A stretch of DNA of 31,899 nucleotides from Candidatus Woesearchaeota archaeon (GTDB lineage Archaea > Nanobdellota > Nanobdellia > Woesearchaeales > JACPBV01), in the NCBI GenBank assembly GCA_019323195.1, contig JAHWHQ010000045.1:1-31899 (forward strand). Direction: 5' to 3'. A model generated the notes under the pieces. It ran no database searches and had not been told where the DNA came from. It saw only the letters and a program-made list of their open reading frames with translations. The translations under genes and the position numbers were made by a program. Position 1 is the stretch's first letter. Each line of letters starts with the position of its first letter. Of the stretch, positions 1 through 6,510 are shown in pieces.

Positions 1-879
1 AACCTGCTGCTCAGCATGGGCATACCCTTTCCCTTTCTTCGTTATTAAATGCAGAAGTACAGGCCCTTTAACGTCCCTGACATTATTAAAAAGCCTGATC
101 AATGATTCTATATTATGCCCGTCCACAGGACCGAAATACCTGAACCCCATCTCCTTGAACAAAAGTCCCGGCCCTGACATCGCCCTTATCGTATCCTCCA
201 GGGCAAATGCCCTCTCAGCAGCTTTTTTGCTCCATCTCTTAAGGAACCTCTCGATCCTCTTTCTCGTGACCTTATACTTAGGGTGTGTGACCATCCTGCT
301 AAGATAGGAAGCGAGCGCCCCAACATTAGGGGTTATTGACATCTTATTGTCATTCAGGACAACGATAAGGTCAGACTTAAGATGCCCTGCCTGGTTAAGC
401 CCCTCAAAAGCCATGCCTCCTGTCAGCGCCCCGTCGCCTATGACAGCTATGACCTTATAGTTCTCCTTGTTCATATCCCTTGCCTTTGCAATGCCTAACG
501 CAGCAGAGATTGCCGTAGATGAATGCCCTGTCCCGAATGCATCATACACGCTTTCCTTTATCCTTGGAAAGCCGGATATGCCTTTATACTGCCGCAGTGT
601 ATGGAACCTCTTTGACCTTCCTGTCAGTATCTTATGTGCATAGCTCTGGTGCCCCACATCCCATACTATCTTATCCTTAGGGCAGTCAAAGATATAGTGC
701 ATAGCCACTGTCAGGTCCACAACACCCAGGCTCGGGGCCAGATGCCCCCCTGTTTTCGCAACAGTAGTTATTATCTTATGCCTTATCTCTTTAGCCAGAA
801 GCCTGAGCTGGGTGCTGTTAAGCACCTTCAGGTCCTTAGGTGATTCTATCATGTCCAAAAAGTGTGTTTCGCCTTGCAT
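1..879 (-). CDS. dxs: 1-deoxy-D-xylulose-5-phosphate synthase, N-terminal part (runs off the left edge)
   Basis: The first 293 codons are present; the rest lies beyond the window start. DXS joins pyruvate and glyceraldehyde 3-phosphate, using thiamine diphosphate, as the first step of the MEP isoprenoid pathway. My reading of the minus strand shows the DXS-type segment GGHLAPSLGVVDLTVAMHY, then WDVGHQSYAHKILTGR, then the ThDP-binding GDG...N motif (GDGALTGGMAFEGLN, followed later by VVLNDNKMSI). The ATG at 879-877 follows a G5 Shine-Dalgarno-like run at 883-887 and a TATA box at 908-918. DXS is typical of bacteria and plastids; most archaea make isoprenoids by mevalonate, so its presence beside clearly archaeal genes is unusual. 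A transketolase is less likely because the N-terminal signatures are DXS-specific. Family assignment is confident; activity cannot be judged from the half seen. Confidence 0.93.
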   Translation of the reverse strand, partial: MQGETHFLDMIESPKDLKVLNSTQLRLLAKEIRHKIITTVAKTGGHLAPSLGVVDLTVAMHYIFDCPKDKIVWDVGHQSYAHKILTGRSKRFHTLRQYKGISGFPRIKESVYDAFGTGHSSTAISAALGIAKARDMNKENYKVIAVIGDGALTGGMAFEGLNQAGHLKSDLIVVLNDNKMSITPNVGALASYLSRMVTHPKYKVTRKRIERFLKRWSKKAAERAFALEDTIRAMSGPGLLFKEMGFRYFGPVDGHNIESLIRLFNNVRDVKGPVLLHLITKKGKGYAHAEQQV

Positions 880-907
880 AATCCCCCAATCCCATGGATT
901 ATACCAA

Positions 908-918
908 TATTTATAAAG
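908..918. promoter_or_regulatory. TATA box between dxs and the structured element, possibly bidirectional
   Basis: The core TATTTATAAA reads as a TATA box on both strands. On the minus strand it would start transcription near 887, just before dxs. On the plus strand it would start near 940-945, directly before the stem-loop element at 950-1090. Spacing is the only evidence. Confidence 0.45.
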
Positions 919-949
919 ATTACGAGAAGTAAATAGTTATAATTAGGCA

Positions 950-1090
950 CCTTATAGAAATCCTAGGCGTCTGTGCCATTGTTTGCCTTGTTTACGGAGT
1001 AAACAATGGCAAAGGCCAGGCGGAGCTTACCATGTTCCTCTATGCAATAGAGGGTTATGGTAAGCGGAGTAGCATAGGATTTCTATAAGG
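950..1090 (+). ncRNA. Three-stem cloverleaf-like element: candidate ncRNA or structured leader (or MITE)
   Basis: A perfect 16-bp closing stem (950-965 with 1075-1090) encloses two hairpins. The first is a perfect 10-bp stem (975-984 with 1001-1010). The second is a 9-bp stem (1025-1033 with 1057-1065) topped by a 7-bp stem (1037-1043 with 1047-1053) and a GCA loop. The whole would fold as a three-way junction of 141 nt. A TATA box at 908-918 places a plus-strand start only a few bases upstream, and the transglutaminase-like gene begins 35 bases downstream. It may be a free RNA, the leader of that gene, or a MITE whose terminal inverted repeat is the outer stem. No second copy is visible here and no clear target duplication flanks it. 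Confidence 0.4.
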
Positions 1091-1124
1091 CAGAAGCCCG
1101 GAATCCAGATAGGATAGGACAAAG

Positions 1125-1790
1125 ATGGTCGAAGAGAAAAAAACAGAAGATATTCCTGAGCCCGAACCATGGTACAGGAGCCCGCTCAAATACATAATAA
1201 TGGTATTCCTATTATTATTGATAGTCATGTGGTACTTTCCTAAAGAGTCCATAAAGCTTGACCCGGAGCCTGCAAAGATACCAACAATTGATGAGGTCCT
1301 TCCTCCTGGTTTGATGTCAGGCAACCAAAGCAAAAAGATCATTCACAAGAATGATTATTATAACTCTATCCAGCCTGACGATCCAACAATAAAGCAGATC
1401 GCCGGTAAGATAGCTGCAATAAGCTGTGACGGCAACCAGGTCTGCCAGGCAAAAGCCGTCTATTATTTCGTAAGGGACAACTTTGATTATGTGAAAGACC
1501 CTTATAACAAGGAGTACATTGAAACCCCGCTGGAAAGCCTGTTTAGCGGCTCTATGGACTGCGACGGCCATGCTGTCCTGCTAGGCACACTAGAAGAGAG
1601 CATAGGCATAGAGGCGCAGTTGGTCTTCATCCCCTCCCACGCCTTTGTAAGGGTCTACCTTCCGGAAGCGCTGAAAAGGTACAGGAAAGGCTCCTGGATC
1701 TACCTTGATGCAACATGCAAGGACTGCGTCTTCGGAGAGCTTCCCCTGCAGGACAAGGACAAGCGCGAAACCTATCTTGATATTACTTAA
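1125..1790 (+). CDS. Membrane-anchored transglutaminase-like protein
   Basis: A 221-residue protein with an acidic N-terminus, one transmembrane segment at about residues 22-37 (IIMVFLLLLIVMWYF) and a transglutaminase-like (cysteine-protease-fold) domain from about residue 85 to 200. The expected triad is visible: Cys146 in DCDGHAVLLG, His172 in PSHAFVRVYL, and Asp195 in IYLDATC. Extra cysteines (101, 107, 198, 201) may form disulfides or bind metal, which fits a domain outside the membrane. Archaeal members of this family are mostly uncharacterised; peptide hydrolysis or crosslinking at the cell surface is the usual guess. No TATA box lies in the 35 bases before the ATG, so its transcript may begin upstream of the structured element at 950-1090. 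Fold confident, substrate unknown. Confidence 0.8.
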   Translation: MVEEKKTEDIPEPEPWYRSPLKYIIMVFLLLLIVMWYFPKESIKLDPEPAKIPTIDEVLPPGLMSGNQSKKIIHKNDYYNSIQPDDPTIKQIAGKIAAISCDGNQVCQAKAVYYFVRDNFDYVKDPYNKEYIETPLESLFSGSMDCDGHAVLLGTLEESIGIEAQLVFIPSHAFVRVYLPEALKRYRKGSWIYLDATCKDCVFGELPLQDKDKRETYLDIT

Positions 1791-1861
1791 TTTAATAATT
1801 ATTCAAATAAATATATTCTTCTCTTATTTTATTGAGGGCAGATTTTAGGGATTATTGCCCT

Positions 1862-1924
1862 CAAAAACAGAAAAAGTGGGCACAAAAAATGAAAAAGTGG
1901 TCTCAAAACAGGAAAATGAGGGCA
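1862..1924. repeat. Three imperfect 21-bp tandem repeats
   Basis: Three consecutive 21-bp units (1862-1882, 1883-1903, 1904-1924) share the pattern CAAAA..-GAAAA-GTGGGCA with a few substitutions each. They lie in the 409-bp stretch between the transglutaminase-like gene and the HEPN gene. A minus-strand reading frame crosses them but has no recognisable features, so I treat them as non-coding. Confidence 0.7.
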
Positions 1925-1955
1925 CCATTTGATAATAAGGTATATAAACTTAATA

Positions 1956-2096
1956 ATGTCAATTATTTGGGCTATACTATTGGTATCAATTATTATAATT
2001 AGTATTATTCTTCTATGTCGCCCTAAATCTCCCAAAGCTTTAAGGTTCATTGAGAAAATAGTTAATTGTATTAAGGATGGGATATCTGGACTTTAA
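1956..2096 (+). CDS. Possible 46-residue single-pass membrane protein
   Basis: An ATG opens a 46-codon frame: a hydrophobic N-terminal half (MSIIWAILLVSIIIISIILL, one transmembrane segment) followed by a basic tail (CRPKSPKALRF...). This hydrophobic-then-basic layout is typical of small membrane proteins. A TATA-like TATATAAA sits at 1941-1948, too close to the ATG for a standard archaeal promoter (about 26 bases to the start site), which weakens the case. I recognise no family. The rest of the gap, 2097-2199, is AT-rich and shows nothing I can name beyond a short TATA-like stretch. Confidence 0.3.
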   Translation: MSIIWAILLVSIIIISIILLCRPKSPKALRFIEKIVNCIKDGISGL

Positions 2097-2199
2097 TGTA
2101 GCAAAACTATAAACTTTTTTCCTCCATGCGATACATAAAGTTCTTTTTTATAAGGCTAAAATACAGCTATGGTCAAAGAATCTATCCTGAAGTAAAACA

Positions 2200-2673
2200 T
2201 TACCTTTCTTCTAATTTTTTCTCTATCTCTCTTGTTAAAGTATTTATATAAATCTCAAATTGTAGTTTAAACTTGTTCCATTTTTCTAAATCAACAGTTT
2301 TTCCCTCATAATTTATTCCATTTCTTAATATCCTTATTGATTCAAGAGTATCCCAATCAAGTTCCAATTCAGAATGCTTAGTGCAAAGATGAGCATTACT
2401 GCATTGATGATTGTCTGCTTTTACCTTATCAAAAAGCAAAAATGCATCTATCAATGTTCTTAATATCTCATAATTATCCCTAAATATGAAAGTATAATCC
2501 TTGGTCTCCTTTTCATACGATCTCGTGTCCTTTTTGATTCTTGTTTTTGCCCTTTTTGCAGAATCCATCAGTGATTTGATTAGTTCTATATCTATTTCTT
2601 CTTTGAACTTAATGAGTCCGTCAGATTCGCATTTATTGCAGGTTATACCCAATTCTTCAATTCTAACTTTCAT
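2200..2673 (-). CDS. HEPN-domain protein paired with a nucleotidyltransferase
   Basis: A 157-residue, mostly helical protein whose gene overlaps the upstream nucleotidyltransferase by ATGA, the usual HEPN/MNT toxin-antitoxin layout. The helical core (FIFRDNYEILRTLIDAFLLFD) and the late segment ILRNGINYEGKTV match the HEPN pattern around the RX4-6H site, but tyrosine stands where the catalytic histidine is expected, so RNase activity is doubtful. Two cysteine clusters are unusual: CNKC at residues 12-15 and CSNAHLC-TKH near residues 91-99, which together could bind zinc. In this family the HEPN member is generally the toxin and the MNT protein neutralises it, often by nucleotidylation. The role here is inferred from pairing, not shown. 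Confidence 0.65.
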   Translation of the reverse strand: MKVRIEELGITCNKCESDGLIKFKEEIDIELIKSLMDSAKRAKTRIKKDTRSYEKETKDYTFIFRDNYEILRTLIDAFLLFDKVKADNHQCSNAHLCTKHSELELDWDTLESIRILRNGINYEGKTVDLEKWNKFKLQFEIYINTLTREIEKKLEER

Positions 2674-3224
2674 GTTGATACCTCCACAAGATCATGTATA
2701 TTTCCTTTAACAAAATACCCTTTAACAACATTATTTATAAGACCAGACCTTACATTTTTTATTTCTTTTTTAGTCTTGAAAGTATGCACTTGAAGTTCCC
2801 TCCCAAGCCATATTGTGCCAAACCTTAAATCTTCAGGATCGCCATATATGAAAACATCAACATCACTTTTTGTATTCCAGTCTGATCTGGCAAAACTGCC
2901 AAAAAGAACTACTGCCTTTGCGTTTTTTAAAGATTGAAGTTTGTTCAATAAACCCGTCTCATACATTTGGTTTAGAGCATAGAGCTTCTTTTTGTTCCTG
3001 TAATTAGGGTGATTGTAAAGTGAAATAAAGTAAGGCATTTTTCCATTGGGCTTGATATGCTTAACAATCCTTTCCTTTATAAATTTCTTTAGCCAATGAT
3101 TAGCCCTTTCTTCACTAATCTTAGCTTTTTTCACAATTTCTTTAAAATGCCAATGTTTAGTTGGTTCGTTAAAAAAAAGCTCTAATATATTATTTCCTTT
3201 GTTAGGATATACCATTTTACTCAT
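2670..3224 (-). CDS. MNT-type nucleotidyltransferase with N-terminal winged helix
   Basis: A 184-residue protein with two parts. Residues about 1-75 look like a winged helix (LELFFNEPTKHWHFKEIVKKA...SEERANHWLKKFIKE). The second part is a minimal nucleotidyltransferase with the signature GSFARSDWNTKSDVDVFIYG, giving the GS motif and the paired metal-binding aspartates (DVD). Its stop overlaps the start of the HEPN gene, so the two form one operon with this gene first. The helix-turn-helix suggests it also represses its own promoter; the TATA box lies at 3238-3247, about one helix-turn set upstream of the ATG, so the mRNA is nearly leaderless. Predicted antitoxin partner of the HEPN protein. 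Confidence 0.78.
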   Translation of the reverse strand: MSKMVYPNKGNNILELFFNEPTKHWHFKEIVKKAKISEERANHWLKKFIKERIVKHIKPNGKMPYFISLYNHPNYRNKKKLYALNQMYETGLLNKLQSLKNAKAVVLFGSFARSDWNTKSDVDVFIYGDPEDLRFGTIWLGRELQVHTFKTKKEIKNVRSGLINNVVKGYFVKGNIHDLVEVST

Positions 3225-3235
3225 GGTAAGAATGA

Positions 3236-3250
3236 GTATTATTTAAACCT
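3236..3250 (-). promoter_or_regulatory. BRE/TATA promoter of the MNT-HEPN operon
   Basis: On the minus strand the sequence reads AGGTTTAAATAATACT, a BRE-like AGG followed by a TATA box, 15-25 bases before the ATG at 3224. Transcription should begin at or within a few bases of the start codon. Confidence 0.6.
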
Positions 3251-3373
3251 TTCTGTTTTGAACAGTATACCTACCATCCAAGTGAGGAGAGAATGCTTTT
3301 CAAATTCTTTCAAATAAGATAAGCAACGCCTTTTTTCCTTCATCAACCTAGATTTTCTGCAAAAAACCCAAAC

Positions 3374-3383
3374 CTTTTTAAAC
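3374..3383 (+). promoter_or_regulatory. Promoter of the rps13 operon
   Basis: CCTTTTTAAA, preceded by AAA, resembles the BRE/TATA elements elsewhere in the window. It predicts a start near 3403, about 105 bases before the rps13 ATG, which makes the folded segment at 3401-3484 the 5' end of the mRNA. Confidence 0.5.
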
Positions 3384-3400
3384 AAACAATAGTTTCCAGT

Positions 3401-3484
3401 TATAACAGCCCGAGTTCAACTGAGCGTTTTTAGGGTTAGAAGGTTGAATTCTAGGCTATAATGCTCTTCCGGCCGGGAGCCATT
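3401..3484 (+). promoter_or_regulatory. Two-hairpin leader upstream of rps13
   Basis: The first stem pairs 3401-3420 with 3443-3460 (outer TATA...AGCC with GGCTATA, inner GAGTTCAAC with GTTGAATTC, one G-U pair). A second, weaker hairpin spans 3460-3484 around GGCC. The predicted start site lies at the base of the first stem. Long structured leaders before ribosomal operons often serve autogenous control by a ribosomal protein; that is only inference here. I tested it as a tRNA and it does not fit. Confidence 0.4.
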
Positions 3485-3507
3485 GAGCAGTTTATGTATG
3501 ATATAAA

Positions 3508-3987
3508 ATGGAACAGAAAGACTTCAAGCATTTTGTGCGTGTAGCAGACACAGACCTAAAAGGCGATAAGGCGATAGGCTCTTCCTTGAGGCAGATCAAG
3601 GGCGTTAATTTCATGTTCTCTAACCTCATATGCAATCTTGCAAAGATAGAGAAGACAAAAAAGACAGGGGAACTGAGCGAAGAGGAGATCAAAAGGATAA
3701 ACGAGGTCATCAACAGCCCTATAAAGTCCGGCGCTCCCCTCTGGATGCTCAACAGGAGAAAAGATCCTGAGACAGGAATCGACATGCACATCATATCAAC
3801 AGACCTTAAGTTCATCCAGGATAATGATATTAAGATAATGAAGAAGATAAAATCATACAAGGGCATAAGGCACATACTTGAGCAGCCGACAAGGGGCCAG
3901 AAGACAAAAAGCAATTTCAGGAGGAATAAGGGAAAGATCCACCTTGGCGTAAAGAAGAAGGCAGGAGCCAAGTCTGGCAGGTCTTAA
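3508..3987 (+). CDS. rps13: Ribosomal protein S13 (uS13)
   Basis: A 159-residue S13 of archaeal length, located at the head of the small subunit, where it contacts the P-site tRNA and the large subunit. The signatures RVADTDLKGDKAIGSSLRQIKGV near the start and SYKGIRHILEQPTRGQKTKSNFRR near residue 120 identify it, and the lysine-rich tail (KKKAGAKSG) is usual. It is the first gene of an S13-S4-S11-RpoD cluster with the standard archaeal order, 45 bases ahead of rps4. Its leader carries two hairpins. Confidence 0.97.
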   Translation: MEQKDFKHFVRVADTDLKGDKAIGSSLRQIKGVNFMFSNLICNLAKIEKTKKTGELSEEEIKRINEVINSPIKSGAPLWMLNRRKDPETGIDMHIISTDLKFIQDNDIKIMKKIKSYKGIRHILEQPTRGQKTKSNFRRNKGKIHLGVKKKAGAKSGRS

Positions 3988-4032
3988 GAGACGCATGGTA
4001 TTTTTTCATTGATTAAGCGAGGATAATTCACG

Positions 4033-4638
4033 ATGGGGCATCCAAAACTAAAGAAAAAGACATACAGCAAGCCTGCACATCCATGGCAGAAAGAAAGGAT
4101 TGAGGAAGAGAAGGCCCTCTTAAAAGAGTTCGGCCTGAAGAACAAGAAAGAGGTATGGAGGGTTGATTCCCTGCTGAGGAAATACGCAAAGCAGGCAAAA
4201 AACCTTATTGTCCTCAATACCCCTCAGTCAGAGCTTGAAAAATCCCAGCTGATAAAAAAGCTTTCATCGCTCGGCCTGATAGAAGAGAATGCCAAGCTGG
4301 AAGATGTCCTTACGATAAAATTAAAAGACATCCTTGGAAGGAGGCTGCAGACCATAGTATACAAGAACAAGCTGTCCAAGACCATAAGGCAGGCAAGGCA
4401 GCTTATAACCCATGAGCATATAATGATAGGGGAGAAAAAGATAACATCCCCCTCTTACATAGTCAGGAAAAATGAAGAGCCTATGGTAAATTTTGCTCCT
4501 GGCTCATCTCTATCCAGCGAAGACCATCCTGAAAGGATAAGCGCAAAGGAGCAGGAAAAGAAAGAGCCTAAAGCTCATAAGAAGAGCAGGCCTAAAAAAG
4601 AAGCAGCAAAAAAAGAGAGGAAGGATAAGGAAGAATGA
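4033..4638 (+). CDS. rps4: Ribosomal protein S4 (uS4)
   Basis: A 201-residue S4, a primary 16S rRNA-binding protein that starts assembly of the body of the small subunit. It begins MGHPKLKKKTYSKPAHPWQKER, typical of archaeal S4, and has an S4 RNA-binding domain near residues 108-150 (LGRRLQTIVYKNKLSKTIRQARQLITHEHIMIGEKK). The last 35 or so residues are a lysine/glutamate-rich extension (SAKEQEKKEPKAHKKSRPKK...), likely disordered. The stop codon overlaps the rps11 start by ATGA, so the two are translationally coupled. Confidence 0.97.
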   Translation: MGHPKLKKKTYSKPAHPWQKERIEEEKALLKEFGLKNKKEVWRVDSLLRKYAKQAKNLIVLNTPQSELEKSQLIKKLSSLGLIEENAKLEDVLTIKLKDILGRRLQTIVYKNKLSKTIRQARQLITHEHIMIGEKKITSPSYIVRKNEEPMVNFAPGSSLSSEDHPERISAKEQEKKEPKAHKKSRPKKEAAKKERKDKEE

Positions 4639-5033
4639 AACAAAGAAGCATAAGATGGGGGGTTGCGCATATATATTCAAGCTATAATAATACCATTATC
4701 CATATTACAGACGTGTCCGGGACAGAGACCCTTGCTGTGGCGTCAGGCGGGCAGGTTGTCAAGTCAGACAGGATGGAATCCTCTCCGACAGCCGCCATGA
4801 CAGCTGCAAACAAAGCAGCAGGTATAGCGATAGACAAGGGTATTGACGGTATACATGTCAAGATAAAGGCTCCCGGCGGCCATAACGGCCCGACAAACCC
4901 CGGCCCTGGAGCCCAGGCAGCCATAAGGGCCCTTTCAAGGATGGGTCTCAGGATAGGGATAATTGAGGATGTAACACCTATACCGCATGACGGGTGCAGA
5001 AAAAAAGGCGGAAGAAGAGGTAGGAGAGTATGA
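4635..5033 (+). CDS. rps11: Ribosomal protein S11 (uS11)
   Basis: A 132-residue S11, which lines the mRNA exit region on the platform of the small subunit. Conserved stretches are WGVAHIYSSYNNTIIHITDVSG and the C-terminal IEDVTPIPHDGCRKKGGRRGRRV. Both ends overlap neighbours by four bases (rps4 upstream, rpoD downstream), giving a tight coupled unit. Length and sequence are normal for archaea. Confidence 0.98.
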   Translation: MKQRSIRWGVAHIYSSYNNTIIHITDVSGTETLAVASGGQVVKSDRMESSPTAAMTAANKAAGIAIDKGIDGIHVKIKAPGGHNGPTNPGPGAQAAIRALSRMGLRIGIIEDVTPIPHDGCRKKGGRRGRRV

Positions 5034-5842
5034 TAGAGCTAAGATTACTTGAGCAGGATAAGGAAAAGAACAAGGTTTCTTTTGTTTTGATGGATTCTAC
5101 GCCATCATTCGCAAACATAATAAGAAGGACCATAATAGAAGAGGTTCCTGTAATGTCCATTGAAGATGTGGAGTTCAGGAAGAACAACTCTATACTTTAC
5201 GATGAGATGATCGCCCACAGGCTTGGCTTATTGCCCCTGACTACAGACCTTAAGTCATACAACCTGCCCGGCGAATGCAAATGCAAGGGAAAAGGGTGCG
5301 CAAGATGCCAGCTGAAGCTGACATTGAAGGCCAAGGGCCAGGGGATGGTCTATGCCTCTGAGATAAGCTCAAAAGATTCGGCTGTAAAGCCTGTCTACCC
5401 AAAGATGCCCATTGTCAAGCTGCTGAAAAACCAGAGTCTTGAGCTGGAAGCGACAGCTGTATTAGGGCAGGGAAAGGAGCATGTAAAATGGTCTCCCGCC
5501 CATGCCTACTACAAGAACAGGCCGGTGATCGGCATAGACGACAAAAGATGTGACGGCTGCGGAAAATGTGTTGAGCAATGCCCTACAAAGACCATAGAGA
5601 TAAAAGACAACAAGGCAGCTATCTCTAAAGACCACCTTACAGAATGCCATTCATGCAATGCCTGTGTTGACGTCTGCCCTGCAGGCGCAATGACAGTAAG
5701 TCCCTCGAACGACTTCATTTTCACTGTTGAATCATGGGGCCAGTTAGACTGCAAAAAAATACTATTAGAGGCCTCAAAACTACTGGGCAATAAGCTGGAT
5801 GATTTTTCAGAAACGCTCAAACAAGCAAAGCTCTCGCAATAA
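5030..5842 (+). CDS. rpoD: RNA polymerase subunit D (Rpo3) with two 4Fe-4S motifs
   Basis: A 270-residue subunit D, the archaeal counterpart of bacterial alpha and eukaryotic RPB3, which pairs with subunit L and nucleates polymerase assembly. The N-terminal part (STPSFANIIRRTIIEEVPVMSIEDV...YDEMIAHRLGLLPL) is the conserved dimerisation region. A ferredoxin-like domain is inserted, with two complete CX2CX2CX3C sets: Cys174/177/180/184 and Cys206/209/212/216. This predicts two 4Fe-4S clusters, as in some archaeal Rpo3 proteins, while many others have lost one or both. A further cysteine group (83, 85, 90, 93) may bind zinc. The start overlaps the rps11 stop. A GCCCT/AGGGC hairpin at 5852-5864 follows the stop, but it lacks a T-run. 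Confidence 0.97.
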   Translation: MIELRLLEQDKEKNKVSFVLMDSTPSFANIIRRTIIEEVPVMSIEDVEFRKNNSILYDEMIAHRLGLLPLTTDLKSYNLPGECKCKGKGCARCQLKLTLKAKGQGMVYASEISSKDSAVKPVYPKMPIVKLLKNQSLELEATAVLGQGKEHVKWSPAHAYYKNRPVIGIDDKRCDGCGKCVEQCPTKTIEIKDNKAAISKDHLTECHSCNACVDVCPAGAMTVSPSNDFIFTVESWGQLDCKKILLEASKLLGNKLDDFSETLKQAKLSQ

Positions 5843-5866
5843 AAAATCCCTGCCCTAAAAGGGCGA

Positions 5867-5890
5867 GGTATCAAACCAATTTTGAGCAAT
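5867..5890. repeat. 24-bp dispersed repeat, copy A (before tRNA-Leu)
   Basis: Positions 5867-5890 match 12846-12869 at 23 of 24 bases, in the same orientation (core AAACCAATTTTGAGCAAT). Each copy is preceded by a small GC-rich hairpin: 5852-5864 here, GCCT-GAA-AGGC at the other site. This copy ends 9 bases before tRNA-Leu. Its function is unknown. Confidence 0.6.
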
Positions 5891-5899
5891 GGTCAAAAT

Positions 5900-5995
5900 G
5901 CGAGGGTGCCGGAGTGGCCAAACGGGCAAAATCATGCCTAGGGTTGAGGGCCTTGTGGCTTAGTGCCTGCGCGAGTTCGAACCTCGTCCCTCGCA
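5900..5995 (+). tRNA. tRNA-Leu, anticodon GAG, with an insertion of about 11 nt
   Basis: The acceptor stem pairs GCGAGGG (5900-5906) with CCCTCGC (5988-5994), with discriminator A5995. The T arm is GCGAG-TTCGAAC-CTCGT and a long variable arm (GGC-TTAGT-GCC) marks a class II tRNA. The anticodon arm is TAGGG (5939-5943), loop TTGAGGG with GAG at 5946-5948, then CCTTG. The D arm is CCG-GAGTGGCCAAA-CGG. Between the D stem and the anticodon stem there are about 11-12 extra bases (roughly 5927-5938), bringing the gene to 96 nt where about 85 is normal. These bases could be a short intron at a non-canonical site. It sits between rpoD and rpl18e, a standard tRNA-Leu position in archaeal clusters. Confidence 0.85.
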
Positions 5996-6076
5996 TTAAT
6001 GATATCCAGATAACGCTGATGCACGGCTGGCAGACAAAGAGAGCCGGCAGAGAACAAATAAGGAACCGGTAATACC

Positions 6077-6442
6077 ATGGCAAAACCAACAGGACCGACA
6101 AACCCAGTACTGAAAGGGTTGATTGAAAGCCTAAAGGAGAGATCAGTAGAGCAGAAAGCAGGCATATGGAACAAGATAGCCTCAGATCTCCAAAGGCCGA
6201 CAAGGAAAAGGAGGATCGTAAACCTCTCAAAGATCAGCCGGTACTCTAAAGAGGACGAGACCATAATCGTCCCTGGAAAGGTCCTTGGATCAGGGATATT
6301 AAGCCATAAGCTGACAATATCAGCCTACCAGTTTTCAGACAATGCCAGGGAAAAGCTGGCAAAAGCAGGTGCAAAGATAATCCCGCTGAACGAGCTGATA
6401 AAAGAGAGCCCAAAAGGCAAAGGCATAAGGATAATAGCTTAA
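6077..6442 (+). CDS. rpl18e: Ribosomal protein L18e
   Basis: A 121-residue L18e, an archaeal/eukaryotic large-subunit protein of the L15-like fold. It reads MAKPTGPTNPVLKGLIESLK at the start and has conserved blocks RKRRIVNLSKISRYSKEDETIIVPGKVLGSG and LTISAYQFSDNAREKL. It is the first gene after tRNA-Leu and begins the L18e-L13-S9-RpoN half of the cluster. Having no bacterial counterpart, it is direct evidence for an archaeal source. Confidence 0.97.
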   Translation: MAKPTGPTNPVLKGLIESLKERSVEQKAGIWNKIASDLQRPTRKRRIVNLSKISRYSKEDETIIVPGKVLGSGILSHKLTISAYQFSDNAREKLAKAGAKIIPLNELIKESPKGKGIRIIA

Positions 6443-6510
6443 ACTGCCCTTAGGGCAATTTAAGCCTCCCCACTAGCGCACAACTAAGGCGAAAAGAGGA
6501 AAAGCATAAA

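Noticed and set aside
1829..2050. Minus-strand 73-codon frame across the tandem repeats
   Set aside because: Low-complexity translation of the repeats, no motif, no start signal.
3401..3490. Possible tRNA or C/D-box RNA before rps13
   Set aside because: No acceptor/T-arm pairing pattern and no RTGATGA/CTGA box set could be fitted.
3492..3971. Long hydrophobic minus-strand frame opposite rps13
   Set aside because: Antisense reading of a ribosomal gene; the apparent membrane character comes from complementing lysine codons (AAA/AAG to TTT/CTT).
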